Shown: positions 1-8,381, counted from the stretch's first letter. The stretch is 64,000 nucleotides of DNA from Streptomyces sp. Tue 6430 (GCA_021568835.1 JAKGSH010000010.1:4340001-4404000), one strand, 5' to 3'. Notes: generated by a model not told the origin, from the sequence alone. Translations and numbers: made by a program.

Positions 1-197
1 GGGACGGCGGCGAAGCCCTGCCCAAGGTGCAGGCGCAGGAGCCGCTCGAGGGCGAATGGGTCGGTGAACTGCTGGCCACCGCGGCCGGCAAGGTCCTCGA
101 CGAACGGTTCACGCCCACCACCGGCCAGCACTGCACGCACTGCGCCTTCCGCGCCTCGTGCAGCGCCCGGCCCGAGGGGCGCCACGTGGTGGAGTGA
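1..197 (+). CDS. C-terminal end of a helicase-nuclease (AdnA/AddB type), partial
   Basis: Reading frame is open from base 3 to a TGA at 195-197; the start lies outside the window. The visible 64 residues end with CTHCAFRASC followed by a short basic tail. A C-x2-C-x5-C group at the extreme C-terminus is typical of RecB-family nuclease domains that hold an iron-sulfur cluster, as in AddB and the AdnAB helicase-nucleases, where a fourth cysteine lies upstream. The next gene, 129 bases downstream on the same strand, is a second full-length helicase-nuclease, as in the mycobacterial adnA-adnB pair. The identification rests on the cysteine motif and this neighbour, so it is an inference; the helicase domain is not visible here. 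Confidence 0.7.
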   Translation, partial: DGGEALPKVQAQEPLEGEWVGELLATAAGKVLDERFTPTTGQHCTHCAFRASCSARPEGRHVVE

Positions 198-326
198 GCC
201 CGACGACGGGCCACAACGCGGGGCGAGCCGGTGTGACGGACCGCACCAACCGTCCTGACCTGCGTGTTCTGTGCGGCGGCAGGCGTTTTGTCATCGGCTG
301 TCAGTAGTCGCCATTAGCCTCTCTCC

Positions 327-3300
327 ATGCCCGCCCGTATCACCGATCCCGAGCAGCTCAAGGAGCTCCTCGGGATCCCTTTCACCCCGGAGCAGACGGC
401 CTGCATCACCGCACCGCCCGCCCCGCAGGTGATCGTGGCCGGAGCCGGGTCGGGCAAGACGACGGTGATGGCCGCGCGCGTGCTGTGGCTGGTCGGCACC
501 GGTCAGGTCGCCCCCGAGCAGGTCCTCGGCCTGACCTTCACCAACAAGGCCGCCGGCGAACTCGCCGAGCGCGTCCGCAAGGCACTGGTCAGGGCCGGCG
601 TCACCGATCCCGACGTCATCGACCCTGACGACCCGCCGGGTGAACCGGTGATCTCCACGTACCACTCCTTCGCGGGCCGTCTGCTGACCGACCACGGCCT
701 GCGCATCGGCCTGGAGCCGACATCCCGGCTGCTCGCCGACGCCACCCGCTACCAACTCGCCGCCCGCGTACTGCGTGAGGCACCTGGTCCCTATCCGGCA
801 CTCACCCGCTCCTTCGCCGACCTGGTCAGCGACCTGCTCGCTCTCGACTCCGAGCTGTCCGAGCACCTGGTCCGCCCGGAGGACCTGCTCGCCTGGGACA
901 CCGGTCTGCTGCGCGACCTGGAGGGCACCCGGCTCAGCAACGCCGATCTGCGCAAGGTTCCCGAGACCGCCGCCGCCCGGCGCGAACTCGCCGGGCTGGT
1001 GATGCGCTACCGGGCGGCCAAGCGCGAGCGCGATCTGCTCGACTTCGGCGACCAGATCGCCCTGTCCGCCCAGCTCGCCCGGATCCCCGAGGTGGGCCGC
1101 GTCCTGCGCGACGAGTTCCGCGTGGTGCTCCTGGACGAGTACCAGGACACCTCCGTGGCCCAGCGCACCCTCCTGGCCGGCCTCTTCGGCGGCGGAACCG
1201 GCCACCCCGTCACCGCGGTCGGCGACCCCTGCCAGGCGATCTACGGCTGGCGCGGGGCGTCCGTCGCCAACCTCGACGACTTCCCCGAGCACTTCGCCCG
1301 CGCCGACGGCAGCCCCGCGACCCGGCAGGCGCTCAGCGAGAACCGCCGCAGCGGCGGCCGCCTCCTCGACCTCGCCAACGGTCTGGCCGAACCGCTGCGC
1401 GCCATGCACGCGGGCGTGGAGGCGCTGCGCCCCGCCCCCGGCGCCGAGCGCGACGGAACGGTCCGCTGCGCGCTCCTGACCACCCACGCCGAGGAGATCG
1501 CCTGGATCGCCGACTCCGTCGCGCACCTGGTGAACACCGGCAAGGCGCCCGGCGAGATCGCCGTCCTGTGCCGTACGGCCACCGACTTCGCCGAAATCCA
1601 GGGCGCCCTGGTCGCCCGTGACGTACCCGTCGAGGTGGTGGGCCTGTCGGGTCTGCTGCACCTGCCCGAGGTCGCCGACCTCGTCGCCGTCTGCGAAGTC
1701 CTCCAGGACCCCGGCGCCAACGCCGCCCTGGTCCGCCTGCTCACCGGCCCGCGCTGGCGCATCGGCCCTCGCGACCTCGCCCTGCTGGGGCGGCGCGCGC
1801 GGCTGCTCGTGTCCCGCACGCGCGGGGGCGACGGCGACGACCCGGACCGGCGGCTCGCCGAGGCCGTCGAGGGGGTGGACCCCTCCGAGGTGACATCCCT
1901 CGCGGACGCCCTGGACACCTTCCTGGAGACAGCCCTGGAGGGATCCGACGACGGGCTGCCCTTCTCGCCGGACGCGCGCGTGCGCTTCGCCCGGCTCGCC
2001 ACGGAACTGCGCGACCTGCGCCGCTCCCTGGCCGACCCGCTGATGGACGTCCTGCACCGCGTTCTCGCCGTCACCGGCCTCGAGGTCGAACTGTCGGCGT
2101 CCCCGCACGCCCTGGCCGCCCGCCGCCGCGAGACCCTGGCGAACTTCCTCGACGTCGCCGCCTCCTTCGCCGCCGCGGAGAGCGAGGCGAGCCTGCTCGC
2201 CTTCCTCGGCTTCCTGCGCACCGCCGCTCAGTACGAGAAGGGGCTGGACAACGCCCTGCCCGGCGGGGAGAACACCGTCAAGGTCCTCACCGCGCACCGG
2301 TCCAAGGGCCTGGAGTGGGACGTGGTCGCCGTCCCCGGTCTGGTCACCGGCACCTTCCCCAGCGGCCAGGGCCGCGAGAAGTGGACCGCCCAGGCCAAGG
2401 TCCTGCCGCACGGGCTGCGGGGCGACGCCGACACGCTGCCCGACGTCGAGGCCTGGGACTCCCGCGGCATGAAGGCATTCCACGAGGCCATGAAGGACCA
2501 CCAGCACACCGAGGAACTGCGCCTCGGCTACGTCACCTTCACCCGCCCCCGCTCCCTGCTCCTCGGCTCGGGCCACTGGTGGGGTCCCACCCAGAAGAAA
2601 CCCCGCGGCCCCTCCGACTTCCTCCACGCCCTGCACGACCACTGCGCCGCCGGGTACGGCGAGATCGAGGCCTGGGCCGACGAACCCGCGGAGGACGAGG
2701 AGAACCCCGTCCTCCACCGGGCGTCCGCCGACCAGGTCTGGCCGCTGCCCCTGGACGACGCCGCGCTGGCCCGCCGCCGCGCCGCCGCCGAGACCGTCCT
2801 CACCCACCTGGAGAACCTCGCCGCGACCGGGACGGGCGCACCCACGGCCGCACCCGCACCCGAGACCCACGACGACCCCGACTGGCCCCCACCGCCGACC
2901 GAGGACGAGCCGGATCCGTACGACGAGCCGACCCCCCACGACGAGCCGGACCCCTTCGCGGAGGCCGCTCCCGGCCTCCCCCGCAGCCGGCCCCGGCCCC
3001 CGGCCCGCGGCGGCGAGGGGACCACCGTCCGCCCCGCCGTTCCGCACCAGGCGTCGTCCCCCGAGCGGCGCCCGGCCCGCCTCACGCCCGAGGAAGCCCG
3101 CACGATCGCCTCTTGGGACCGTGACCTGGACGCGCTCACCGGGGAGCTGCTGCGCGCCCGGCAGAGCGTCACGGACGTACCCCTGCCGGTGACGCTGACC
3201 GCGTCGCAGGTGCTGCGCCTGGCCGCCGACCCCGACGGGCTCGCCCAGGAGCTCGCGCGCCCCATGCCGAGCCCGCCCCAGCCGGCCGCGCGCCGGGGCA

Positions 3301-3818
3301 CGAGGTTCCACGCGTGGGTGGAGGCCCGCTTCGAGGAGCTGCCCCTGCCCTTCCTGGAACCGGAGGAACTGCCCGGTGAGGACGCGGAGATCGTCGACGA
3401 GCGCGACCTCGAAGCGCTCAAGGACGCCTTCGAGCGCACCGAGTACGCCCACCGCACCCCCTGCCGCGTCGAGGCCCCCGTCCAGATCACCCTCGGCGGC
3501 CGCGTCGTACGGGGCCGTATCGACGCCGTCTACGAGGTCTTCGGCCACGACGACGTGACGTACGAGATCGTCGACTGGAAGACCGGCCGGGGACGCGACG
3601 GCGACCCGATCCAGCTCGCCGTCTACCGGCTCGCGTGGGCCGAGCAGCAGGGTGTGCCCGTGGAATCGGTCACAGCGGCCTTCGTGTACGTGCGCACCGG
3701 CGAGGTCGTACGGCCCGGGGATCTGCCGGACCGGGCCGCGCTGGAGCGCCTGTTGACGGGGGAGGAGGCCCCGGCGGACGGTCCCGGGGGACCGGCCACG
3801 AAAGTAAACCGTGCGTAA
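327..3818 (+). CDS. adnB: UvrD-like ATP-dependent helicase with C-terminal RecB-type nuclease (AdnB-like)
   Basis: A 1163-residue superfamily 1 helicase fused to a nuclease. Walker A (GAGSGKTT, about residues 39-46), the DEYQDTS Walker B motif (about 268), a QAIYGWRGA motif III and an HRSKGLEWD motif V are all present. A low-complexity acidic and Pro-rich linker (about 830-930) precedes a PD-(D/E)XK nuclease domain with GRID and DWKTGRGRDG near residue 1080 and a following Q-x3-Y. This architecture and its place after a sister gene and ahead of nudC, mycoredoxin, uvrD2 and a whiB7 homologue match mycobacterial AdnB, one motor of the AdnAB end-resecting complex used in double-strand break repair. 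The ATG at 327 follows a TTAGCCT -10-like element within a few bases, so the mRNA may be nearly leaderless. Assignment as AdnB rather than AdnA is from gene order. Confidence 0.85.
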   Translation: MPARITDPEQLKELLGIPFTPEQTACITAPPAPQVIVAGAGSGKTTVMAARVLWLVGTGQVAPEQVLGLTFTNKAAGELAERVRKALVRAGVTDPDVIDPDDPPGEPVISTYHSFAGRLLTDHGLRIGLEPTSRLLADATRYQLAARVLREAPGPYPALTRSFADLVSDLLALDSELSEHLVRPEDLLAWDTGLLRDLEGTRLSNADLRKVPETAAARRELAGLVMRYRAAKRERDLLDFGDQIALSAQLARIPEVGRVLRDEFRVVLLDEYQDTSVAQRTLLAGLFGGGTGHPVTAVGDPCQAIYGWRGASVANLDDFPEHFARADGSPATRQALSENRRSGGRLLDLANGLAEPLRAMHAGVEALRPAPGAERDGTVRCALLTTHAEEIAWIADSVAHLVNTGKAPGEIAVLCRTATDFAEIQGALVARDVPVEVVGLSGLLHLPEVADLVAVCEVLQDPGANAALVRLLTGPRWRIGPRDLALLGRRARLLVSRTRGGDGDDPDRRLAEAVEGVDPSEVTSLADALDTFLETALEGSDDGLPFSPDARVRFARLATELRDLRRSLADPLMDVLHRVLAVTGLEVELSASPHALAARRRETLANFLDVAASFAAAESEASLLAFLGFLRTAAQYEKGLDNALPGGENTVKVLTAHRSKGLEWDVVAVPGLVTGTFPSGQGREKWTAQAKVLPHGLRGDADTLPDVEAWDSRGMKAFHEAMKDHQHTEELRLGYVTFTRPRSLLLGSGHWWGPTQKKPRGPSDFLHALHDHCAAGYGEIEAWADEPAEDEENPVLHRASADQVWPLPLDDAALARRRAAAETVLTHLENLAATGTGAPTAAPAPETHDDPDWPPPPTEDEPDPYDEPTPHDEPDPFAEAAPGLPRSRPRPPARGGEGTTVRPAVPHQASSPERRPARLTPEEARTIASWDRDLDALTGELLRARQSVTDVPLPVTLTASQVLRLAADPDGLAQELARPMPSPPQPAARRGTRFHAWVEARFEELPLPFLEPEELPGEDAEIVDERDLEALKDAFERTEYAHRTPCRVEAPVQITLGGRVVRGRIDAVYEVFGHDDVTYEIVDWKTGRGRDGDPIQLAVYRLAWAEQQGVPVESVTAAFVYVRTGEVVRPGDLPDRAALERLLTGEEAPADGPGGPATKVNRA

Positions 3819-3861
3819 GCGCCCGGTCAGGAGGCCGGCGCGGCCGGATAGGCTCGGGGCC

Positions 3862-5265
3862 ATGAGCCAGACCCCGGACAGCGCCGTCCGCACGTACATC
3901 GAGCACCACCGTGCGGCGTTCCTCGACGACCTCGCCGAGTGGCTGCGCATCCCGTCGGTCTCGGCCCAGCCCGACCACGCGCCCGACGTACGCCGAAGCG
4001 CCGACTGGCTCGCCGCCAAGCTCAGGGAGACCGGCTTCCCGGCCGTCGAGGTCTGGCAGACGCCCGGCGCGCCCGCCGTCTTCGCCGAGTGGCCGTCCGG
4101 CGACCCGCAGGCACCCACCGTCCTGGTCTACGGCCACCACGACGTGCAGCCCGCCGCCCGCGAGGACGGCTGGGACAGCGACCCCTTCGAGCCGGTCGTC
4201 CGCGGAAACCGTCTCCACGCGCGCGGGGCGGCCGACGACAAGGGCCAGGTCTTCTTCCACACCCTGGGCGTGCGCGCTCACCTTGCCGCCACCGGCCGGA
4301 CCGCCCCGGCCGTCAACCTCAAGCTGCTGATCGAGGGCGAGGAGGAGTCCGGCTCCCCGAACTTCCGCGCCCTCGTCGAGGAGCACGCCCGGCGGCTCGC
4401 CGCCGACGCCGTGATCGTCTCCGACACCGGCATGTGGTCCGAGGACACCCCGACGGTGTGCACGGGCATGCGCGGGCTCGCCGAGTGCGAGATCCGCCTG
4501 TCCGGACCCGACCAGGACATCCACTCCGGCTCCTTCGGCGGCGCCGTGCCCAACCCGGCCACCGCCGCCGCCCGCCTCGTCGCCGCCCTGCACGACGAGC
4601 ACGCGCGCGTGACCGTCCCCGGCTTCTACGACGGCATCGTCGAACTCACCGACCGCGAGCGCGAACTCTTCGCCGAACTGCCCTTCGACGAGGAGAGCTG
4701 GCTGCGCACCGCCAAGTCGCACGCCACCCACGGCGAGGCCGGGCACACCACCCTGGAGCGCGTCTGGGCCCGCCCCACCGCCGAGGTCAACGGCATCGGC
4801 GGCGGCTACCAGGGCCCCGGCAGCAAGACGATCGTCCCGTCCTCCGCCTTCGTGAAGCTGTCCTTCCGGCTGGTCGCGGGACAGGACCCCGACCATGTGG
4901 AGAAGGCGGTCCGCGCCTGGACCGACGAGCAGGTGCCCGCCGGCATCCGTCACGAGATCACGTTCCGCCCCGCCACGCGCCCGTGCCTCACCCCGCTGGA
5001 CCACCCGGCCCTGCAATCCGTCGTGCGCGCCATGGGCCGCGCCTTCGAGGGACCCGTCCGCTTCACCCGCGAGGGAGGCTCGGGCCCCGCCGCCGATCTC
5101 CAGGAGGTACTCGGCGCCCCGGTGCTCTTCCTGGGCATCTCCGTCCCCTCCGACGGCTGGCACGCGCCGAACGAGAAGGTGGAGCTGGACCTTCTGCTGA
5201 AGGGCGTCGAGACCACCGCCTACCTCTGGGGCGACCTCGCCGACACCTGGCGCCGTGCGCCCTGA
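3862..5265 (+). CDS. M20 family metallo-dipeptidase
   Basis: A 467-residue zinc-dependent peptidase of the M20/ArgE/DapE/CPG2 superfamily, probably a cytosolic dipeptidase. The first metal site is seen in YGHHDVQPA, followed by HARGAADDKGQ (bridging Asp), the catalytic glutamates in EGEEESGS, and a later SDTGMW segment. A dimerisation domain lies in the middle, with RPTAEVNGIGGGY marking the return to the catalytic domain. The frame is open from 3811, but the ATG at 3862 (MSQTPDSAVR) begins the conserved part, and the upstream residues are basic and unlike the family. It follows the helicase-nuclease by 43 bases on the same strand and may be co-transcribed. The exact substrate is unknown; no signal peptide is seen. 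Confidence 0.87.
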   Translation: MSQTPDSAVRTYIEHHRAAFLDDLAEWLRIPSVSAQPDHAPDVRRSADWLAAKLRETGFPAVEVWQTPGAPAVFAEWPSGDPQAPTVLVYGHHDVQPAAREDGWDSDPFEPVVRGNRLHARGAADDKGQVFFHTLGVRAHLAATGRTAPAVNLKLLIEGEEESGSPNFRALVEEHARRLAADAVIVSDTGMWSEDTPTVCTGMRGLAECEIRLSGPDQDIHSGSFGGAVPNPATAAARLVAALHDEHARVTVPGFYDGIVELTDRERELFAELPFDEESWLRTAKSHATHGEAGHTTLERVWARPTAEVNGIGGGYQGPGSKTIVPSSAFVKLSFRLVAGQDPDHVEKAVRAWTDEQVPAGIRHEITFRPATRPCLTPLDHPALQSVVRAMGRAFEGPVRFTREGGSGPAADLQEVLGAPVLFLGISVPSDGWHAPNEKVELDLLLKGVETTAYLWGDLADTWRRAP

Positions 5266-5421
5266 CGACCCCGCCCGGTCCGGAGCGACACCGCGTGCGA
5301 GGCACACTGGAGAAGCCGCCCCGCACGGTGACACCGCACCCGGCCCGGTGGCCCCCCTGCCGCACGACCCGCTGAACCGCCCGCCGAAACAACCGTTCCA
5401 CCGGGGGAGTTGGAAGCACCT

Positions 5422-6366
5422 GTGACCACCTGGACCGACCAGAACGCCGACCGACCCATCTCGCTCACCGCCCCGAGCGGCATCGACCGCGCCGCCCACC
5501 ACCGGCTCGACGAGGCCTGGCTCGCGGCGGCGTGGAGCCACCCCACGACACGCTGCTTCGTCGTCTCCGGCGGCCAGGTCCTCATCGACGAGACGTCCGA
5601 CGGCCGGACCGAACTCGTCATGACGCCCTCCTTCGAGGCCCCCCTCACCGAGGCCCACCGCTACTTCCTGGGCACCGACGCCGACGGCGTCAGCTACTTC
5701 GCCCTCCAGAAGGACGCGCTGCCCGGCCGCATCGACCAGTCCGCCCGCCCCGCGGGCCTGCGCGAGGCCGGACTGCTGCTGTCGCCGCGCGACGCCGGCC
5801 TCATGGTGCACGCGGTCGGCCTGGAGAACTGGCAGCGCACCCACCGCTTCTGCTCCCGCTGTGGCGAGCGCACGGTCATCGCCGCCGCCGGCCACATCCG
5901 CCGCTGCCCCGCCTGCGGCGCCGAGCACTACCCACGCACCGACCCGGCGGTGATCATGGCGGTCACGGACGAGGAGGACCGCATCCTGCTCGGCCGCCAG
6001 GTCCACTGGCCGGAAGGCCGCTTCTCGACGCTGGCCGGCTTCGTCGAACCCGGCGAGTCCATCGAGCAGACGGTGCGCCGGGAGGTCTTCGAGGAGGCCG
6101 GCGTCACCGTCGGCCAGGTCGAGTACGTCGCCAGCCAGCCCTGGCCGTTCCCGTCCAGCCTCATGCTCGGCTTCATGGCCCGCGCCACCTCCACCGACAT
6201 CGACGTCGACGGTGACGAGATCCACGAGGCCCGCTGGTTCTCCCGCGACGAGCTCGGCGCCGCCTTCGAGTCCGGCGAGGTGCTGCCCCCCTACGGCATC
6301 TCCATCGCGGCCCGCCTGATCGAACTCTGGTACGGCAAGCCGCTGCCGACCCGCAGCGTCATGTGA
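5422..6366 (+). CDS. nudC: NAD(+) diphosphatase NudC
   Basis: A Nudix hydrolase of about 314 residues that cleaves NADH/NAD+ to NMN(H) and AMP and, in the family, removes NAD caps from RNA. A zinc ribbon (CSRCGERTVI ... CPACGAEHYPR) precedes the Nudix box GFVEPGESIEQTVRREVFEE, and the NudC-specific signature SQPWPFPSS follows. The GTG at 5422 is chosen over the in-frame TTG at 5410 because GGAAG lies five bases upstream and the TTG would directly abut the purine tract. Its position between the helicase-nuclease/peptidase genes and a mycoredoxin locus is conserved in actinobacteria. A strong terminator follows about 20 bases after the stop. Confidence 0.93.
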   Translation: MTTWTDQNADRPISLTAPSGIDRAAHHRLDEAWLAAAWSHPTTRCFVVSGGQVLIDETSDGRTELVMTPSFEAPLTEAHRYFLGTDADGVSYFALQKDALPGRIDQSARPAGLREAGLLLSPRDAGLMVHAVGLENWQRTHRFCSRCGERTVIAAAGHIRRCPACGAEHYPRTDPAVIMAVTDEEDRILLGRQVHWPEGRFSTLAGFVEPGESIEQTVRREVFEEAGVTVGQVEYVASQPWPFPSSLMLGFMARATSTDIDVDGDEIHEARWFSRDELGAAFESGEVLPPYGISIAARLIELWYGKPLPTRSVM

Positions 6367-6387
6367 GCATGTGAGACCGAACACAAG

Positions 6388-6423
6388 AAGGGCGGCCCCT
6401 GAGACCCAGGGACCGCCCTCTTC
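6388..6423 (+). terminator. Intrinsic terminator after nudC
   Basis: An AGGGCGG / CCGCCCT stem with inner CCCTG/CAGGG pairing and a short loop, followed by CTTCG. It sits 20 bases after the nudC stop and could end transcription from both directions. Confidence 0.75.
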
Positions 6424-6432
6424 GTTCTCGCC

Positions 6433-6460
6433 ATCGCCGTATCGCCGTATCGCCGTATCG
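6433..6460. repeat. 8-bp tandem repeat, 3.5 copies
   Basis: ATCGCCGT is repeated three times and followed by a partial ATCG, between the nudC terminator and the mycoredoxin remnant. It lies outside recognised coding sequence. Such arrays vary in copy number by slippage. Confidence 0.85.
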
Positions 6461-6477
6461 CTGAGGCGTCCGGCGAG

Positions 6478-6566
6478 TTACGCGCCGGTCTGCTGCCCGA
6501 CCTGTGCCAGAGAGGGGTTCGTCAGCGTCGAACCGTCGGCGGACAGCACCGTGGTCGCGGTCTGCG
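6478..6566 (-). pseudogene. 3' remnant of a mycoredoxin gene
   Basis: The last residues of a minus-strand frame read LTNPSLAQVGQQTGA and stop at 6478. The intact mycoredoxin at 7918-8175 ends VMTNPSLAQVKQALGA, and the preceding residues (TVLSADGST versus VQVVPTNGG) also line up. Only about 29 codons are recognisable; the thioredoxin-fold core with its CxxC is missing. The DNA of the two tails has diverged, so this is not a recent duplication. It reads best as the stub of an older or paralogous mycoredoxin gene cut off by whatever introduced 6570-7770. The minus-strand frame stays open to 6993, but that part is not like mycoredoxin. Confidence 0.6.
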
Positions 6567-6892
6567 GAGCTCCCTCTGGTGGAGGAGGTGGCCAGGGAGG
6601 GCGCCCCGTGTTCGGGAGGGGGGAGGGCAGGCCACCGTCCGCGACGTACGCCACGGCGTGGCGCACGGGAGCCGATACAGCACCATCCGGTGCCGCCCAC
6701 TTCACAGCCAGCAGGGTTTCCGCATGGTCCGGCAGTGCTGCCACCGGGCGGGCGCGCTCCCGCCGATGCGGCCGGGACTTCGAAGCCGAGCGGTGCGGAG
6801 GCGTCCGCGGGCTCGGCGGGGTGGTGACGCGTGTGGTCGTAGTCGCTGGTTGTCGGTTGCGAAAGTCGAACGCGTTGCAGGCGGTGAGCTCG
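6567..6892. other. Unassigned stretch between mycoredoxin stub and DUF1963 gene
   Basis: 326 bases with no gene I can support. Open frames exist on both strands, but their codon use is irregular and none resembles a family I know. The minus-strand frame contains a protein-like stretch (FEYGSTIERYTWPLK, complement of about 6900-6960) that overlaps the start of the plus-strand gene. GC is lower than in the flanks around 6830-6960, as expected of acquired or decaying DNA. Confidence 0.4.
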
Positions 6893-7768
6893 ATGACGTG
6901 GGTTGATGCCTTCAGGGGCCATGTATACCGCTCGATCGTGCTGCCGTACTCGAACAGGCCGTCCGCTGAGGCCATTCTCGCCGCAGTCCCCACTCTCGCT
7001 CCCTACGCCCGGCCCACGGTCGTCCTCCATCCGACGCCAGGGACACCGGGGCACCAGGACAGCTCCATCGCCGGGCCGATGCTCTGGCCGGCACACGAGC
7101 CGTGGCCACACTGTTCCGTGCCGGACGAACAAGCGTCCTCCGGGCTGCCGCCCGTGGCCATGGCCCCGGTGGTGCAGGTCTTGCGACGGGACGCACCGGG
7201 AGACTGGTGGCCGCGGGATGCCGATGTGTTCCAACTGCTGTGGTGCCCGAACCCGCACTGGGATCCGCCGGCTCCGCACGCGGACGGAAGCCCGATCGTG
7301 GAGATCCGCTGGTGGCGGGCAGCCGATTTGCCACGGGAGCCTTTCCCGTCCCTCGTCCCTCGTCCCTCGTCCCCCGTCCCCCGCGCCCGTGCGGCAGGAG
7401 GAAGAGGACTACGGCTTCTCGCCCCGGCCGTGCCTGCTGACTCCCGTACCGCTGACGGATTTCCCCTGCCCGGAGGAACGCCGGACGACGTCGCGGATGA
7501 TGTGAGACGGCTGGTGGAGGAGACCTCCGGCGAAGACGGGGGCGACGTCATCACACGCGTGGCGGGATGCAAGTTCGGCGGCTGGCCCACCTGGCACCTC
7601 ACTGAACCGTGGGAGTTCCGCTGCCGTGAGTGCGACACCCCCATGAGACTCCTGTTCACTGTGGCCAGCGACCACACCACCCGTATCACCGTGGGCAGGT
7701 GGGGAGACCTCCGGGTGTTCAGCTGCCCCAGGGACATCCGGCACGGCTATGAGCTCGACGTGCACTGA
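6893..7768 (+). CDS. DUF1963 (YwqG-like) protein carrying two compensating frameshifts
   Basis: About 291 residues related to the YwqG/DUF1963 family of unknown function. Family-like segments in this frame are GPMLWPAHEPWPHC, PVVQVLRRDAP, FQLLWCPNPHW and EIRWWR, then, after a gap, GCKFGGWPTWHLTEPW with two CxxC-like pairs (FRCRECDTPM) and FSCPRDIRHGYELD. Between about 7348 and 7480 the family-like sequence (QEEEDYGFSPRPCLLTPVPL) is in a different frame. A 7-bp repeat array opens this gap and a missing base near 7478 closes it, so the ORF stays open but about 40 residues are out of phase. Removing one 7-bp unit and adding one base would restore a 289-residue protein. The start at 6893 is the first plausible ATG; no clear ribosome site is seen. 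It may be a decaying gene. Confidence 0.6.
   Translation: MTWVDAFRGHVYRSIVLPYSNRPSAEAILAAVPTLAPYARPTVVLHPTPGTPGHQDSSIAGPMLWPAHEPWPHCSVPDEQASSGLPPVAMAPVVQVLRRDAPGDWWPRDADVFQLLWCPNPHWDPPAPHADGSPIVEIRWWRAADLPREPFPSLVPRPSSPVPRARAAGGRGLRLLAPAVPADSRTADGFPLPGGTPDDVADDVRRLVEETSGEDGGDVITRVAGCKFGGWPTWHLTEPWEFRCRECDTPMRLLFTVASDHTTRITVGRWGDLRVFSCPRDIRHGYELDVH
7348..7382. repeat. Heptanucleotide tandem repeat (5 copies) inside a coding frame
   Basis: Three copies of GTCCCTC and two of GTCCCCC in direct succession. Seven is not a multiple of three, so each gain or loss of a unit shifts the reading frame of the DUF1963 gene. With one unit fewer, the family-like frame downstream would join the upstream frame. 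Confidence 0.9.
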
Positions 7769-7777
7769 CCGAAAACG

Positions 7778-7840
7778 CGACGGCACGCACCACAGAACAG
7801 GGGAGCCGCAGATTCACCGGCTCTGTGGTGCGCGCCGTCG
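7778..7840. terminator. Long hairpin after DUF1963 gene
   Basis: CGACGGC ... GCCGTCG encloses CGCACCACAGA / TCTGTGGTGCG-type pairing and an inner GAGCCG/CGGCTC stem. It starts ten bases after the stop codon and probably acts as a bidirectional terminator. Confidence 0.7.
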
Positions 7841-7868
7841 CCCTGTGCGCGTTGTCGCACGAACAGGT

Positions 7869-7903
7869 GCGCCCCCTCCGGTCATGTCGACCGCAGGGGG
7901 CGC
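7869..7903 (-). terminator. Terminator of mycoredoxin gene
   Basis: A nine-base stem, GCGCCCCCT / AGGGGGCGC, lies just downstream (minus-strand sense) of the mycoredoxin stop codon. Confidence 0.6.
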
Positions 7904-7917
7904 TGGGCCTGGAAGAG

Positions 7918-8175
7918 TCAGGCGCCGAGAGCCTGCTTCACCTGGGCGAGGCTCGGGTTCGTCATGACGACCTCAGCACCACCGTTGGTGGGAACCACCT
8001 GAACGGTCGGCACCGTCTGGTTTCCGCCATTCGCCTTCTCCACGAACGCCGCGGACTCCGGGTCCTGCTCGATGTTGATCTCGGTGTACGCGATGCCCTC
8101 GCGCTCCAGCTGCTTCTTCAGCCGCTGGCAGTAACCGCACCACGTGGTGCTGTACATCGTCACAGTGCCCAGCAT
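7918..8175 (-). CDS. mrx1: Mycoredoxin (glutaredoxin-like, CxxC)
   Basis: An 85-residue thioredoxin-fold protein with the mycoredoxin active site TTWCGYCQRL near the N-terminus and the cis-Pro loop TVPTVQ. Mycoredoxins reduce mixed disulfides between proteins and mycothiol, the actinobacterial low-molecular-weight thiol. The ATG at 8175 is chosen because GGAG sits about nine bases upstream; the frame extends to 8250 without a ribosome site. A precise sigma-R type promoter (GGAAT-N18-GTT, 8253 to 8228) faces the gene, which fits induction by disulfide stress through SigR, encoded at 40.4 kb. The gene is divergent from uvrD2. Gene order nudC-mrx-uvrD2-whiB7 is shared with mycobacteria. Confidence 0.93.
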   Translation of the reverse strand: MLGTVTMYSTTWCGYCQRLKKQLEREGIAYTEINIEQDPESAAFVEKANGGNQTVPTVQVVPTNGGAEVVMTNPSLAQVKQALGA

Positions 8176-8227
8176 GTCTCTCGTGCTCCTTCGGCGGGTC
8201 CGGGGTAACAGGTGGTCGCAGGGGGAG

Positions 8228-8253
8228 AACGTACGCGCACGGCACACCATTCC
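8228..8253 (-). promoter_or_regulatory. Sigma-R promoter of mycoredoxin gene
   Basis: On the minus strand GGAAT (8253-8249) is followed after exactly 18 bases by GTT (8230-8228), the published sigma-R consensus of Streptomyces. Transcription would start near 8221 and give a leader of roughly 45 bases before the ATG at 8175. Confidence 0.8.
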
Positions 8254-8381
8254 CGCGCCGTGCGGACGGTGCCCCTCGCCGCATCGGCTCGCCGCATCCG
8301 CTCATCGCATCAGTACGACTGTCGGTGCCCGCCTGTGGACAACCTGCTCACGCGTCTCCGGCGACCTGGCAGCATGGCTGT

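Noticed and set aside
291..4118. A 1275-codon open frame on the minus strand
   Set aside because: It is the antisense shadow of the helicase-nuclease gene. The protein is Gly/Val/Arg/Gln-rich with no domain, and the plus frame has complete helicase and nuclease motifs.
6478..6993. A 171-codon minus-strand frame ending in the mycoredoxin-like tail
   Set aside because: Only the last 29 codons resemble mycoredoxin; the rest has no family resemblance and overlaps the DUF1963 start.
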